Positions 19,860-29,022 of a DNA stretch of 64,000 nt are shown here, in pieces. The stretch is from Limnobaculum xujianqingii (GTDB taxonomy: Bacteria; Pseudomonadota; Gammaproteobacteria; Enterobacterales; Enterobacteriaceae): assembly GCF_013394855.1 (NCBI RefSeq), contig NZ_JABMLK010000002.1, positions 62,001 to 126,000 of the forward strand. Reading direction: 5' to 3'. The number at the start of each line of letters is the position of its first letter. Position 1 is the first letter of the stretch. A program made the position numbers and the translations under genes. The notes below the pieces were generated by a model that did no database searches, was not told the DNA's origin, and saw only the letters and a list, made by a program, of their open reading frames with translations.

Positions 19860-20366
19860 TTACTTGGGTTCATCCCAGGCAGAGAGATCAATGTCGGTGA
19901 CTTTGTCCTGTATGCGATGAATCTTCCATACGTTATGTTCTAACCGCAGAGAGATATACAAAGTCTGTTGAAAGTCATTAGCCTTACCTAAGCGAATATC
20001 CACTTCGGCGTTAGTACCATTAATTGACTCACGTAATACTTCGATCTCGGTGCCCCAGTCGTCACCATAATCCTGAGCGCTGAGATAATAATCGGCATCT
20101 AATGGATCCTCACTGTTATTTATTTTATTTAACAGGTTAAGGGTTTCCTGACTGATGTATTTCTCGAAAGTTTTCTGATCTTCCGGATCTGCTGATGGCA
20201 GGCGTTCAATATTGGTCATATACCATTGATAAAATGCAGTAACTTGCTGCTGTGGCGTAGCCTGTTTTTCAACTTCAACTGTCTGTTCTGTAGCCAGTGT
20301 GCTTTGCCATACGGCTGGTGTTGATAGTAGCAATACCAATAAGACAATTTTTCTCAACATAGTCAT
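19860..20366 (-). CDS. Exported DUF3828-type protein
   Basis: A 168-residue protein with a clear signal peptide (MTMLRKIVLLVLLLSTPAVWQSTLA). The mature part begins with a QQVTAFYQWYMTNIE helix and continues with LNLLNKINNSEDPLDADYYLSAQDYGDDW, ending in a beta-rich VWKIHRIQDKV. This matches the layout of DUF3828 proteins, small periplasmic NTF2-like proteins of unknown role. The start at 20366 is chosen for the signal peptide; upstream residues of the longer frame look non-coding. It lies downstream of the kduD terminator on the same strand and probably has its own promoter. Confidence 0.65.
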   Translation of the reverse strand: MTMLRKIVLLVLLLSTPAVWQSTLATEQTVEVEKQATPQQQVTAFYQWYMTNIERLPSADPEDQKTFEKYISQETLNLLNKINNSEDPLDADYYLSAQDYGDDWGTEIEVLRESINGTNAEVDIRLGKANDFQQTLYISLRLEHNVWKIHRIQDKVTDIDLSAWDEPK

Positions 20367-20460
20367 TTCAGCGTTGTGCCTGATTAAATTGAAACGGTAG
20401 GAGATTTTAGGGGACAAAATGGCAGGATAAAAGAGGTGGTAAAGAATATAAAAACGGCCA

Positions 20461-20489
20461 ATAAAAAAGGGGTGCAGGAGCACCCCAAA
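20461..20489 (-). terminator. Rho-independent terminator after kduD
   Basis: On the minus strand the perfect 7-bp stem GGGGTGC/GCACCCC (20469-20486, four-base loop) is followed by six T residues. It marks the end of the kdgT-kduI-kduD transcript. Confidence 0.88.
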
Positions 20490-20512
20490 ATCCTACAGAG
20501 AGGAGGTGGAAC

Positions 20513-21274
20513 TTAGCGAGCTAACCAGCCGCCATCAACGGCAATAGTGTAACCATTAATATAGTCAGAAGCCGGAGATGACAGGAATACTGCCGGGCCC
20601 ATCAGATCGTCAGGTAAACCCCAACGGCCAGCCGGGATACGATCCAGAATTTCTGCACTGCGGCTTTCGTCAGCACGTAGCTGTTGAGTATTGTTAGTTG
20701 CCATGTAGCCCGGTGCGATAGCATTAACGTTAATACCGTGTTTTGCCCACTCGTTAGCTAACAGACGGGTAACTCCCATCACTGCACTTTTTGATGCAGT
20801 ATAAGAAGGAACACGGATACCACCCTGATAAGAGAGCATCGATGCGATATTGATGATTTTACCGCCGTGGCCTTGCTTGATAAATTGACGGGCAACTGCC
20901 TGAGACATAAAGAACACGGTTTTGATGTTAATGTTCATCACATCGTCCCAATTCTTTTCGGTGAAATCGATAGCATCTTCACGGCGAATAATACCGGCAT
21001 TGTTCACCAGAATGTCGATTTTGCCGTATTCAACCAGTGCTTTTTCCAGCAGGCCAGGGATGCATTCAATGCTGCTCAGGTCAGCAGTCAGGCTTAAGAA
21101 ACGGCGACCCAGTGCTTTAACTTTTTCGATAGTTTCGGTTGGTTCGGTGATGTTCACGCCAACAATGTCACAGCCGGCTTGTGCCAGACCTACAGCCATA
21201 CCCTGACCTAAACCGGTATCACAACCGGTTACCATCGCTACTTTACCTTTCAAATTGAAGGAATCTAAAATCAT
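20513..21274 (-). CDS. kduD: 2-dehydro-3-deoxy-D-gluconate 5-dehydrogenase
   Basis: KduD reduces 5-keto-4-deoxyuronate-derived diketogluconate to 2-keto-3-deoxygluconate (KDG) in pectin and hexuronate breakdown. It is a 253-residue short-chain dehydrogenase, the same length as E. coli KduD. It has the Rossmann motif TGCDTGLGQG, NNAG, the catalytic Ser in NIASMLS and YTASK, and the family end DGGWLAR. The ATG at 21274 follows GGGAG. It is the last gene of the kdu set, after kduI and before the terminator. Confidence 0.95.
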   Translation of the reverse strand: MILDSFNLKGKVAMVTGCDTGLGQGMAVGLAQAGCDIVGVNITEPTETIEKVKALGRRFLSLTADLSSIECIPGLLEKALVEYGKIDILVNNAGIIRREDAIDFTEKNWDDVMNINIKTVFFMSQAVARQFIKQGHGGKIINIASMLSYQGGIRVPSYTASKSAVMGVTRLLANEWAKHGINVNAIAPGYMATNNTQQLRADESRSAEILDRIPAGRWGLPDDLMGPAVFLSSPASDYINGYTIAVDGGWLAR

Positions 21275-21320
21275 GACAAAATCTCCCTGGTGGGCAGCCC
21301 TGAGGTTGCCCATTTTGATA

Positions 21321-21345
21321 TAAAAGCGGCCGGTATCACCGGCCG
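21321..21345 (-). terminator. Intercistronic hairpin between kduI and kduD
   Basis: The perfect stem CGGCCGGT/ACCGGCCG (21327-21345, three-base loop) is followed on the minus strand by CTTTTATAT. It could cause partial termination or set mRNA ends, lowering kduD relative to kduI. Confidence 0.6.
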
Positions 21346-21361
21346 ATAACAGATGAATGAA

Positions 21362-22198
21362 TTAACGGATATCTTTGATCTTCACATGGTCCATATCATC
21401 GTAGGTTTGGTTTTCACCAATCATGCCCCAGATGAAGGTATAATTTTTAGTACCCACACCGGAGTGAATTGACCAGCTTGGTGAAAGTACAGCCTGTTCG
21501 TTGTGTACCAGAATGTGACGGGTTTCTTGTGGTTGGCCCATCATATGGAATACGGCATTTTCTTCATCGATATTGAAGTAGAAATAGGCTTCCATACGGC
21601 GCTCATGGGTGTGAGTTGGCATGGTGTTCCATAAGCTACCTTCGGCCAGTTTGGTTAAGCCCATGCTTAACTGGCAGGTTTCTACCACTTCAGGAATCAG
21701 GTATTTGTTAATGGTGCGCAGGTTGCTGGTTTCCGGGCTACCTACGGTCATCGGAGTAACATCAGCACGGGTAATCAGTTTGGTTGGATAAGCCATATGG
21801 GCCGGTGCGCAGTTATAATAGAACTTAGCTGGTTTAGCGGCATCAACACTGTTGAAAATAACTTCTTTTGCCCCTTTACCGATGTAGATAGCTTCTTCAT
21901 TACCGACTTCATAACGAGTGCCGTCAACGGTAATGATACCTGCACCACCGATATTAATTGCACCGAACTCACGACGCTCAAGGAAGTAGCTAACCCCTAA
22001 TTGTTTACCCACTTCAGTACCGATAGTGACGCTTTTGCTGACCGGCATGATGCCACCGACGATGATGCGGTCGATGTGGCTGTAAGTCATGGTGTATTGG
22101 TCCGCTTCAAAGATTTTTTCAATCAGGAATTCGCGGCGTAGTTCAGTGGTATCCAGTTTTTTAGCGTGATCGCTGTGAATACTTTGACGAACTTGCAT
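21362..22198 (-). CDS. kduI: 5-dehydro-4-deoxy-D-glucuronate isomerase
   Basis: KduI isomerises 5-keto-4-deoxyuronate (from pectin lyase products) to the substrate of KduD. The 278-residue length equals that of E. coli KduI. Cupin-type metal ligands are visible in [16 protein letters not shown] (His, His, Glu), with a further His in [13 protein letters not shown]. The ATG at 22198 has AGAGG upstream. It lies between the NTF2-like gene and kduD, all on the minus strand. Confidence 0.95.
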   Translation of the reverse strand: MQVRQSIHSDHAKKLDTTELRREFLIEKIFEADQYTMTYSHIDRIIVGGIMPVSKSVTIGTEVGKQLGVSYFLERREFGAINIGGAGIITVDGTRYEVGNEEAIYIGKGAKEVIFNSVDAAKPAKFYYNCAPAHMAYPTKLITRADVTPMTVGSPETSNLRTINKYLIPEVVETCQLSMGLTKLAEGSLWNTMPTHTHERRMEAYFYFNIDEENAVFHMMGQPQETRHILVHNEQAVLSPSWSIHSGVGTKNYTFIWGMIGENQTYDDMDHVKIKDIR

Positions 22199-22303
22199 AT
22201 CAGAACCTCTTTAACAAAATGAATAACAAGGATTATTTATCTCATCTCCGCCATGCGGTAGGCTAATCCACTGTCTTTATCAGGAATCAATCCTGTTAGT
22301 GTA

Positions 22304-22327
22304 GCCGCCATTTAAAATCATGGCGGC
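22304..22327. repeat. Intercistronic hairpin upstream of kduI
   Basis: The stem GCCGCCAT/ATGGCGGC is perfect over 8 bp with an 8-base loop and has no T tract. It lies just after the NTF2-like stop codon, a place where such hairpins protect upstream mRNA. Confidence 0.55.
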
Positions 22328-22338
22328 ACCTGTCATGC

Positions 22339-22782
22339 TTATTGTGGCTGTGGAAGTTTATAAGCCTGGCGAGCTAGCAGTTTCCAGTCTCCGGCTTTAT
22401 CTTTTTTCCAGGTCTGCATGACGCCAATTTTAACTTCACCGGGTTTACCGCTGTCGTTGGTTTTGGCTTCAAAAATGTGTCGAACAATAGCGACATCACC
22501 ATCTACGTTGACCGTTTGATCATTCAGGTTTAGCGTCACAAAGCTGGATTTGCCAGTAACAATCGCGTCAACAAACTCGGCGTTGTTTTCAACGCGACCA
22601 CTGGAGTGACCGTAGCTGAGGTTTGGCGATCCCACTTTTTCCAGCTCGGCTTTCTTAGCGCTTAACATCGCCTGACGCATATTTTCGACTGCATTATTTA
22701 CCGCTGTGACATCTGCATTTTGAGCAAAGCATGTACCGCTGATTAACAATGAGAACAGTGCTGCACCTAATATTTTTTTCAT
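22339..22782 (-). CDS. Exported NTF2-like (DUF4440/SnoaL-type) protein
   Basis: A 147-residue protein with a signal peptide (MKKILGAALFSLLISGTCFAQ) and an NTF2-like domain: an N-terminal helix (NAVENMRQAMLSAKKAELEKV), then PNLSYGHSSGRVENNAEFVDAI, and strands ending in VMQTWKKDKAGDWKLLARQAYKL. That order is typical of DUF4440/SnoaL-like ketosteroid-isomerase-fold proteins. It sits between kdgT and kduI on the same strand, so it may be co-expressed with hexuronate genes and bind or turn over a periplasmic sugar derivative. That role is inference; catalysis is not shown. Confidence 0.72.
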   Translation of the reverse strand: MKKILGAALFSLLISGTCFAQNADVTAVNNAVENMRQAMLSAKKAELEKVGSPNLSYGHSSGRVENNAEFVDAIVTGKSSFVTLNLNDQTVNVDGDVAIVRHIFEAKTNDSGKPGEVKIGVMQTWKKDKAGDWKLLARQAYKLPQPQ

Positions 22783-22875
22783 GTTTCTTATCCCGTATCC
22801 TTGATTAAATAACCCAGAGTTCAAAACAACGTAGATAGTGTGTAAACCTTATGCTTTATCTGCCGCACCAGCGGT

Positions 22876-23844
22876 TTAAGCTTCTTTTACTGGCATCTTA
22901 TTGCCCATGCGTTTTGCCCACATAGCGGTAATAATTGGTACCAGAACTGAAGTAACGATAACCGAAGTAGCAACCAACGCAGTGGCAGCAGGAGCAACTG
23001 GCTTAAATTGAGGCAGCATTTCCGCAATCAGTACTGGTGTAGCAACCGCTGCACCAGCAGTACTTGAAGCCGCGACTCCCGCAGTACCGTTACCTCCACC
23101 GATAAACTTGTCGGCAATGATTAATGGGATACCGGTGACAACAATGACACCCACACCTAACAGAATGCCTAACAGACCGGTTTCCAGAATAACGCCCAGG
23201 TTGATGGTGTTACCCAATGCGAAGGCAAAGAATGGAATCAGGGTATGTACTGCTTTGCTGAAGAACTCACGCAGTTCAGGATCCAGGTTACCCAAGGCAA
23301 AACCGATCAGGAATGGCAGAACGGCACCAACGAAAGCTTGCGGTTCGAAGGAGGCAATACCGGCAGTACCCAGAATGATCATGGTCATTAACGGACCGGA
23401 TTCAACGGACATCAGTACGAATGCACCGGCTTCTTCTTTTGAACCGTATTGCTGCATGATAGAGGCGTACAGGCCACCGTTAGTCATGTCCATTGCGGCA
23501 ACTAATGCCAGAGTGGACATACCTGCGAAGAAGCCAACTTCAACACCATGTTCAGGAATGATTTGTGATGCAACGGCTGCAACCACCCAGGCGGTAGCGA
23601 TTTTAGTAATAACCAGCGTACCAGACTTACGTAATACGGTACCCGTTGCGCTCAGCTGAATGGATGCTCCCATACAGAAGAACCAGACTGCCAGAATTGG
23701 TACGGTACCTGTGATTAAACCGTTAGTGAATGAACCAAAATATTTACCCGCGCCAGGAGACAGAGTATGGCAAAGAGCACCTAAAAACAGAGGAACCAGC
23801 ATCAATCCGCCAGGGATTTTGTCAATTGCCTGTTTGATTTTCAT
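22876..23844 (-). CDS. kdgT: 2-keto-3-deoxygluconate permease
   Basis: KdgT imports 2-keto-3-deoxygluconate by proton symport. The 322-residue membrane protein matches E. coli KdgT almost throughout, from [19 protein letters not shown] to the glycine-rich [29 protein letters not shown], with about ten helices. It is the first gene of the kdgT-(NTF2-like)-kduI-kduD run. A KdgR-type operator and a CRP-like site lie upstream at 24293-24347, consistent with repression relieved by KDG and with catabolite control. Confidence 0.95.
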   Translation of the reverse strand: MKIKQAIDKIPGGLMLVPLFLGALCHTLSPGAGKYFGSFTNGLITGTVPILAVWFFCMGASIQLSATGTVLRKSGTLVITKIATAWVVAAVASQIIPEHGVEVGFFAGMSTLALVAAMDMTNGGLYASIMQQYGSKEEAGAFVLMSVESGPLMTMIILGTAGIASFEPQAFVGAVLPFLIGFALGNLDPELREFFSKAVHTLIPFFAFALGNTINLGVILETGLLGILLGVGVIVVTGIPLIIADKFIGGGNGTAGVAASSTAGAAVATPVLIAEMLPQFKPVAPAATALVATSVIVTSVLVPIITAMWAKRMGNKMPVKEA

Positions 23845-24292
23845 ATTATTTCCACCTAGTCAGTAAGTTATTTTCAATAACGATAAGTGTGTGATTGATA
23901 TCGTTGCTGAATAAACCAAAAAGTATCCTGTGACCACGCAATAATGACAGTATCAATTATTGTGTAGCTTGATGTTTTTAATTTAAGTAGTTGCGACTGC
24001 TCTTTTAAGATAAGTTCAGAAAAATATCCCTTTTTTAGTCAGGGTTTATATCTGCCTGATTTATCTTTGCTATTAGTTAATAGATTCTGGTTAAGAGTAG
24101 TTGGCTCCTTATGGCGTTGTTGGTTCCAATAATTAAAAGTAAATGAAATTCTTTAACATTTTCTGCGATATTTAATTTTAAAATAAATCATCTTATTGAT
24201 ATGCAATGAATTATTTCTTATTTCTGATCTTGTTCCATTTCGCAGCTTTAGTTTAGTTGGTGCAATCCTAGCTAATTATGATGGTGGTTAGC

Positions 24293-24308
24293 TGTGATCT
24301 GAGTCATA
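24293..24308. promoter_or_regulatory. CRP-like site upstream of kdgT
   Basis: TGTGA-N6-TCATA matches the CRP consensus TGTGA-N6-TCACA except one base of the second half. It lies 25 bases from the KdgR-like box, and kdg/kdu genes are known CRP targets in enterics. Confidence 0.5.
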
Positions 24309-24332
24309 CAAATTATATTTTGTTTGTAAATA

Positions 24333-24347
24333 TGAAACATCGTTTCA
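24333..24347. promoter_or_regulatory. KdgR-type operator
   Basis: TGAAACATCGTTTCA is an almost perfect dyad that fits the enteric KdgR box TGAAA-N5-TTTCA, flanked by A/T as expected. KdgR represses pectin and KDG genes. It is the only match I noticed in the window and lies upstream of kdgT. Confidence 0.72.
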
Positions 24348-24550
24348 AAATTATAATTACGCTATTTCACAAAAATCAGTCTGCCGTGCCGATGCTGTCT
24401 GTAATGTGCTGGTTTTGTAGTTTTATTTATCTTTTGGCTAAACTTAAAAAGTTCTAAGTCAGAACTATTCAGAATGAAAGTGATTCTAAAGCGTGGTAAT
24501 AATTCTGTGGGTGATTATTGTGGTGGTTGGTAAATCAGATACATTGGCCT

Positions 24551-24830
24551 CAATGAATATTCCGGTCGTAAAATCTAATATGCTTATAATGGCTTTGTGC
24601 TCGACCGGAAGACCATCTGTACTTGGTTTTAGTGTGTGTCGGGCCTACCTTTCCTATGGGCAGTTATGAAACACCTTACGGTGTTTCACCCTTCGGGCCA
24701 GCGCAAGCGCTGTTCAAACAGGCTTTGCCTGTTTGTCGTTGGCTGACGCCAAGTCGACCCAAACGGAAAGGTCTCCCTCCAATTGCCCACGTTAAGGTAT
24801 AAAACTGAACTATCAAACTTTGTCATCAAT
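24551..24830. repeat. Family-1 palindromic repeat, copy C
   Basis: The element opens with ATTCCGGTCG and its inverse CGACCGGAA (near 24600); both arms changed together relative to other copies (GGCCG to GGTCG, CGGCC to CGACC). The body is the reverse of copy B': AAACACC/GGTGTTT, GGCC/GGG, CAGCGC/GCGCTG, CAAACAGG/CCTGTTTG and TTGGCtgacGCCAA hairpins follow. It ends with the AAACTGAACTATCAAACTTTG-like tail also seen after copy B. Confidence 0.78.
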
Positions 24831-24889
24831 TTGTATTGGTTGTTCCATAAAATGATTAGTTAAGGTTTTAGCTGGTATCAGGGGCGCTG

Positions 24890-24909
24890 GAGCAACATCC
24901 ATGTTGCTC
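24890..24909. repeat. Hairpin shared with family-2 repeats, next to acnA 3' end
   Basis: GAGCAACA/TGTTGCTC with the loop TCCA. The same loop and frame occur at 33281-33300 (GAGCAGCA/TGCTGCTC) and 38436-38451 (ACCGCA/TGCGGT), so stem bases change in pairs. It lies just downstream of the acnA stop. Confidence 0.7.
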
Positions 24910-24931
24910 GTAGCAGTTTCAGGTTTTGTTG

Positions 24932-27604
24932 TTACAGCATTTTCCTGATCACATAATGCAAAATACCGCCGTTCTGGTAATAGGTAAGTTCATTGCCAGT
25001 ATCAATACGGCAGCGCGTGTTAATGATGTCATGGTGACCATCGGCGTGAGTGATCACTACCGTCACGGTTTGGCCCGGTTGCAGGGTAGCCAGTCCGGTA
25101 ACAGTGATGGCTTCATCACCAGTTAAACCCAGAGTTTTACGAGTAACTCCCGGAGCGAACTCCAGCGGTAAAATACCCATGCCAATCAGGTTAGAGCGGT
25201 GGATACGTTCAAAAGATTCGGCAATAACCACGCGGACTCCCAGCAACATAGGGCCTTTTGCTGCCCAGTCGCGGCTGGAGCCGGAGCCATACTCTTTACC
25301 CACAATCACTGCCAGTGGCACATTGTCTTGCTGGTAACGCATGGCAGCATCGTAAATTGGCAGAGTTTCTTTGGTTGGAACATAACGGGTAAAACCACCC
25401 TCAACTCCGGGTACCATCTCATTACGAATACGGATATTGGCAAAGGTGCCGCGCATCATTACTTCATGATTACCCCGGCGTGAGCCGTAAGAGTTGAAAT
25501 CTTTAGCTTCAATGCCGTGGTTATTGAGATAGATTCCCGCCGGACTGTTGGCTTTAATATTGCCTGCCGGAGAGATATGGTCGGTGGTAACGGAGTCTCC
25601 CAGCAATGCCAGAATACGGGCATCATGAATATCCTGTACTGCTTCTGGTGTTGCCTGCATGCTGGTAAAAAATGGAGGATGGCGAATGTAGGTGGAATCT
25701 TCCTGCCAGTGATAAGTTTGTGACGCTTCAATCTTGATGGATTGCCACTCTTCATCGCCATCAAACACTTCCGCGTACTCTTTACGGTACATAGCTGCGG
25801 TAACCCCTTCAACCGCCTGAGCGATTTCATGGGAGGAAGGCCAGATATCTTTCAGATAAACCGGATGCCCCTGTTTATCATGTCCCAGAGGGTCCTGAGA
25901 TAAATCGACGTTCATATTACCTGCCAGCGCATAGGCCACTACCAGCGGTGGAGAGGCCAGCCAGTTAGTTTTTACCAGTGGATGAATACGACCTTCAAAG
26001 TTACGGTTACCGGATAACACCGCCCCAACGGTTAAGTCCCCTTGTTTGATGGCTTCCTCGATTGGCGCTAATAGCGGACCGGAGTTACCGATACAGGTAG
26101 TACAGCCATAGCCAACCAGGTTGAACCCAAGCATTTCCAGATAAGGAGTCAGCCCGGCGGCGTTCAGATAATCGGTAACCACTTTAGAACCGGGAGCCAG
26201 TGAAGATTTCATCCAAGGTTGACGCTGTAAGCCTTTCTCAACGGCCTTTTTAGCCAGTAATCCTGCTGCCAGCATTACGCCGGGGTTGGAAGTATTGGTA
26301 CAAGAAGTGATAGCGGCGATAGCCACCGCTCCCTGTTTCAGGGCAAAGGTATTTTCTTTCAGGGTGACGGGCACCTGTTCGATACGCGGTGTTCGTGCGG
26401 TAGTATCCAATTGGGTATAGGATTCAAACGCTTGCTTAACGCCACTTAATGTCACGCGGTCCTGAGGGCGTTTTGGACCCGCCAGACTGGCCTCTACGCT
26501 GGATAAATCCAGCGACAGGGTGCTGGTAAATATGGGTTCATCCCCAGGATTGCGCCATAATCCCTGTGCTTTACTGTAGGCTTCAACCAGTGCTATTTGT
26601 TGTTCGGCACGACCGGACAGGCGCATATAGCGTAATGTCTCTTCATCGACCGGGAAGAAACCGCAGGTCGCACCAAATTCTGGTGACATATTACCGATAG
26701 TGGCACGATCCGCCAGCGTCAGGCGAGCCAGACCATCTCCGTAGAATTCAACAAATTTGCCCACCACACCGTGTTGGCGCAACATTTGGGTTACGGTTAA
26801 TACCAGATCGGTGGCAGTGATACCTTCCCGTAACTGGCCGGTCATTTTAAAACCGACCACATCGGGAATTAGCATTGAAACGGGCTGGCCCAGCATGGCA
26901 GCTTCGGCTTCAATACCGCCAACGCCCCAACCCAGAATACCCAATCCATTAATCATCGTGGTATGGGAGTCAGTACCTACCAGAGTATCCGGATAGACCA
27001 TCAGCTTATCATCCTGCTGCTCCTGCCAGACGGTTTGTCCCAAATATTCAAGGTTAACCTGATGACAAATACCGGTTCCCGGCGGCACTACGCGGAATCG
27101 ACTAAAGGCTTTTTGCCCCCAACGCAGGAAAGCGTATCGTTCGTGGTTGCGCTGCATTTCCAGCATCACGTTAGTGGTAAAGGCTTGGGAATTGGCGTAA
27201 TCATCGACAGTAACCGAGTGGTCGATGACCAGATCGGCAGGTGAAAGAGGATTGACTTTACTGGCATCACCACCGAGCCGGTGAACGGCTTCCCGCATAG
27301 CGGCCAGATCGACAATGGCCGGAACGCCGGTAAAATCTTGCATTAATACTCGCGCCGGACGATAGGCAATTTCACGATCCGCATGGCCGCTTTCCAGCCA
27401 CTTAACCAGTTCAGCCAGATCGGCTTCCTGTACCGTATCGCCGTCGATAAAGCGCAGCAAATTTTCTAATAAAACTTTAAGAGATTTAGGCAGGCGTTCA
27501 ATATTGCCCAGCTGAGTGGCGGCTTTCGACAGGCTGTAATAGTGATATTTCTGTTGGCCGACCGTTAGGGTGTCAAGACTCAGTTGACGTAGATCAGATG
27601 ACAT
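24932..27604 (-). CDS. acnA: Aconitate hydratase A
   Basis: AcnA interconverts citrate and isocitrate with a 4Fe-4S cluster; in E. coli it is the stress- and stationary-phase aconitase. The 890-residue protein matches the E. coli enzyme (891). It has the cluster Cys in SCTNTSN and in [27 protein letters not shown] near the N-terminus, DSHTTM, and [15 protein letters not shown] in the swivel domain. The start ATG at 27604 has GGAGG directly upstream; a longer frame to 27637 is unlikely. It is a single-gene unit. Confidence 0.95.
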   Translation of the reverse strand: MSSDLRQLSLDTLTVGQQKYHYYSLSKAATQLGNIERLPKSLKVLLENLLRFIDGDTVQEADLAELVKWLESGHADREIAYRPARVLMQDFTGVPAIVDLAAMREAVHRLGGDASKVNPLSPADLVIDHSVTVDDYANSQAFTTNVMLEMQRNHERYAFLRWGQKAFSRFRVVPPGTGICHQVNLEYLGQTVWQEQQDDKLMVYPDTLVGTDSHTTMINGLGILGWGVGGIEAEAAMLGQPVSMLIPDVVGFKMTGQLREGITATDLVLTVTQMLRQHGVVGKFVEFYGDGLARLTLADRATIGNMSPEFGATCGFFPVDEETLRYMRLSGRAEQQIALVEAYSKAQGLWRNPGDEPIFTSTLSLDLSSVEASLAGPKRPQDRVTLSGVKQAFESYTQLDTTARTPRIEQVPVTLKENTFALKQGAVAIAAITSCTNTSNPGVMLAAGLLAKKAVEKGLQRQPWMKSSLAPGSKVVTDYLNAAGLTPYLEMLGFNLVGYGCTTCIGNSGPLLAPIEEAIKQGDLTVGAVLSGNRNFEGRIHPLVKTNWLASPPLVVAYALAGNMNVDLSQDPLGHDKQGHPVYLKDIWPSSHEIAQAVEGVTAAMYRKEYAEVFDGDEEWQSIKIEASQTYHWQEDSTYIRHPPFFTSMQATPEAVQDIHDARILALLGDSVTTDHISPAGNIKANSPAGIYLNNHGIEAKDFNSYGSRRGNHEVMMRGTFANIRIRNEMVPGVEGGFTRYVPTKETLPIYDAAMRYQQDNVPLAVIVGKEYGSGSSRDWAAKGPMLLGVRVVIAESFERIHRSNLIGMGILPLEFAPGVTRKTLGLTGDEAITVTGLATLQPGQTVTVVITHADGHHDIINTRCRIDTGNELTYYQNGGILHYVIRKML

Positions 27605-27810
27605 AGCTCCTCCATTAATTACCGATATTGCTGGCATCCGCCAGTCGTTATTTTTGAAGTGCTGCTTGGCTGTATTAAAGATAACACAAATATTTCACAA
27701 CATTTGGTTAACATTTGTAAAGATCGGTGGGGCTATCAATGGAATAGGCGGAGGGAGTGAGTCTACTGCAATCAGAAACAATATTGAGCGTAGCAGTGGT
27801 GAAAACAGAA

Positions 27811-27835
27811 GCGTCGGGTTGGGCCCGACGCGTTT
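27811..27835 (+). terminator. Strong GC hairpin between tqsA and acnA
   Basis: GCGTCGGG/CCCGACGC (27811-27831) is followed on the plus strand by GTTTT. Both neighbours are on the minus strand, so it may instead be a fragment of the family-1 repeats, which contain similar GTCGGGCC/GGCCCGAC arms. Confidence 0.45.
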
Positions 27836-27876
27836 TAATGAGAGTAACTAATCTGAGAGTAACTACAGGTGAGCGT

Positions 27877-28959
27877 TTACTTACCATCTCCCAGCATAAT
27901 AGCCAGTCGTTGTCCGGAGGGAGTTGCTTCCAGCATGATTTTTGCCACTATGGTCAGCGGAACGGAAAGCAGCATTCCTACAGGCCCCAATAGCCAACCC
28001 CAAAATATTAGCGAGAGGAAAACTACCAGGGTAGACAGGCCCAGCCCTCGCCCCATGACTCGCGGCTCAATGACATTACCAATCAGAATATTCACCACGA
28101 TAAAACAGGCGGTCACTACCAGCGCATCGGATAACCCACTAAACAGCAGGGTTTGTAGCACTGGTGGGATGGCGGCAATCACCGAACCAATATTCGGAAT
28201 ATAGTTCAGCAAAAAGCCCAGTACGCCCCACAGCATGGCATATTTAACATCCAGTACTGAGAGAAATAGCCAGATTACCAGCCCGGTAGCCAGGCTGATT
28301 GCGGTTTTGATGGTCATATAACGGCTGATGCTATCCAGTGCGGCCTGAATTCCCAACATTCCCTGTTGTGGATTATTTAGCGCTTTTCCCAGTTTGCCGG
28401 GAAGGGTTTGAACTTCCAGTAGCATAAAGACCACGGTCATTAATAGTAAAAAGATATTGGTCATCATGCCGGAAAATCCCGACAGCATACGGGTAATAAA
28501 GCTGACCAGAGCGCTGGGGTCGAAATACTGCATCAGCTCTTCATTAGATATATGGATATTCACCTGCGCCGCATAAGCCTGGAAAGTACGTAAGTGTTCA
28601 CTAATTGGGCCACGATACTGGGGCAGTGTACGGGTAAATTCATTCAGTGAAGATCCCAACAGGCTGGCGGTCATAAACATACCGATCACGATGGCAACAA
28701 TAATGATTAATACTGAAAGCACCGAAGGTATACGCCAGCGCGCCATCATTCGCACCAAAGGATAGAGAACGATAGACAGAAAAAGTGCCAGCAAAAAAGG
28801 AACCACAATCTGGGAAGCCGCCTTGATGCCGGAAAGAATAATGACCACTGAGGCGAGCATTAACAGGGTGCGTAACCCCATAGCGGATAAATCAGTTTTC
28901 AATCCTGTTTCTCTTTTGTAATAGGTAAATCGAAGGTCATTATGGCATAAACCAGACAT
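27877..28959 (-). CDS. tqsA: AI-2E family exporter TqsA
   Basis: TqsA exports autoinducer-2 in E. coli. The membrane protein has about eight helices. It shares long stretches with TqsA: LNEFTRTLPQYR, FLLNYIPNIGSVIAAIPP and GRGLGLSTLVVFLSLIFWGWLLGPVGMLLSVPLT. These place it with TqsA rather than the paralogues PerM, YdiK or YhhT. The start is uncertain: ATG 28959 gives 360 residues, but homology begins about 20 residues in, near a TTG at 28902. It stands alone on the minus strand. Confidence 0.82.
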   Translation of the reverse strand: MSGLCHNDLRFTYYKRETGLKTDLSAMGLRTLLMLASVVIILSGIKAASQIVVPFLLALFLSIVLYPLVRMMARWRIPSVLSVLIIIVAIVIGMFMTASLLGSSLNEFTRTLPQYRGPISEHLRTFQAYAAQVNIHISNEELMQYFDPSALVSFITRMLSGFSGMMTNIFLLLMTVVFMLLEVQTLPGKLGKALNNPQQGMLGIQAALDSISRYMTIKTAISLATGLVIWLFLSVLDVKYAMLWGVLGFLLNYIPNIGSVIAAIPPVLQTLLFSGLSDALVVTACFIVVNILIGNVIEPRVMGRGLGLSTLVVFLSLIFWGWLLGPVGMLLSVPLTIVAKIMLEATPSGQRLAIMLGDGK

Positions 28960-29022
28960 TCACGCCTGTTTGATGATTTTGCTGCTTTATCGGCGGATAT
29001 TGCTGGTTTATTCCGTAAATTG

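Larger units (their letters stand above)
23845..24550. other. Long AT-rich leader region upstream of kdgT
   Basis: About 700 bases upstream of kdgT hold no credible gene. The right part carries a CRP-like and a KdgR-like site (listed separately). If the promoter lies near those sites, the kdgT message would have a leader of about 400 bases, which is unusually long. I see no known riboswitch in it. Confidence 0.5.

Noticed and set aside
23108..23659. Long 183-codon frame opposite kdgT
   Set aside because: It is antisense to a clearly real gene and has low-complexity composition typical of a shadow frame.
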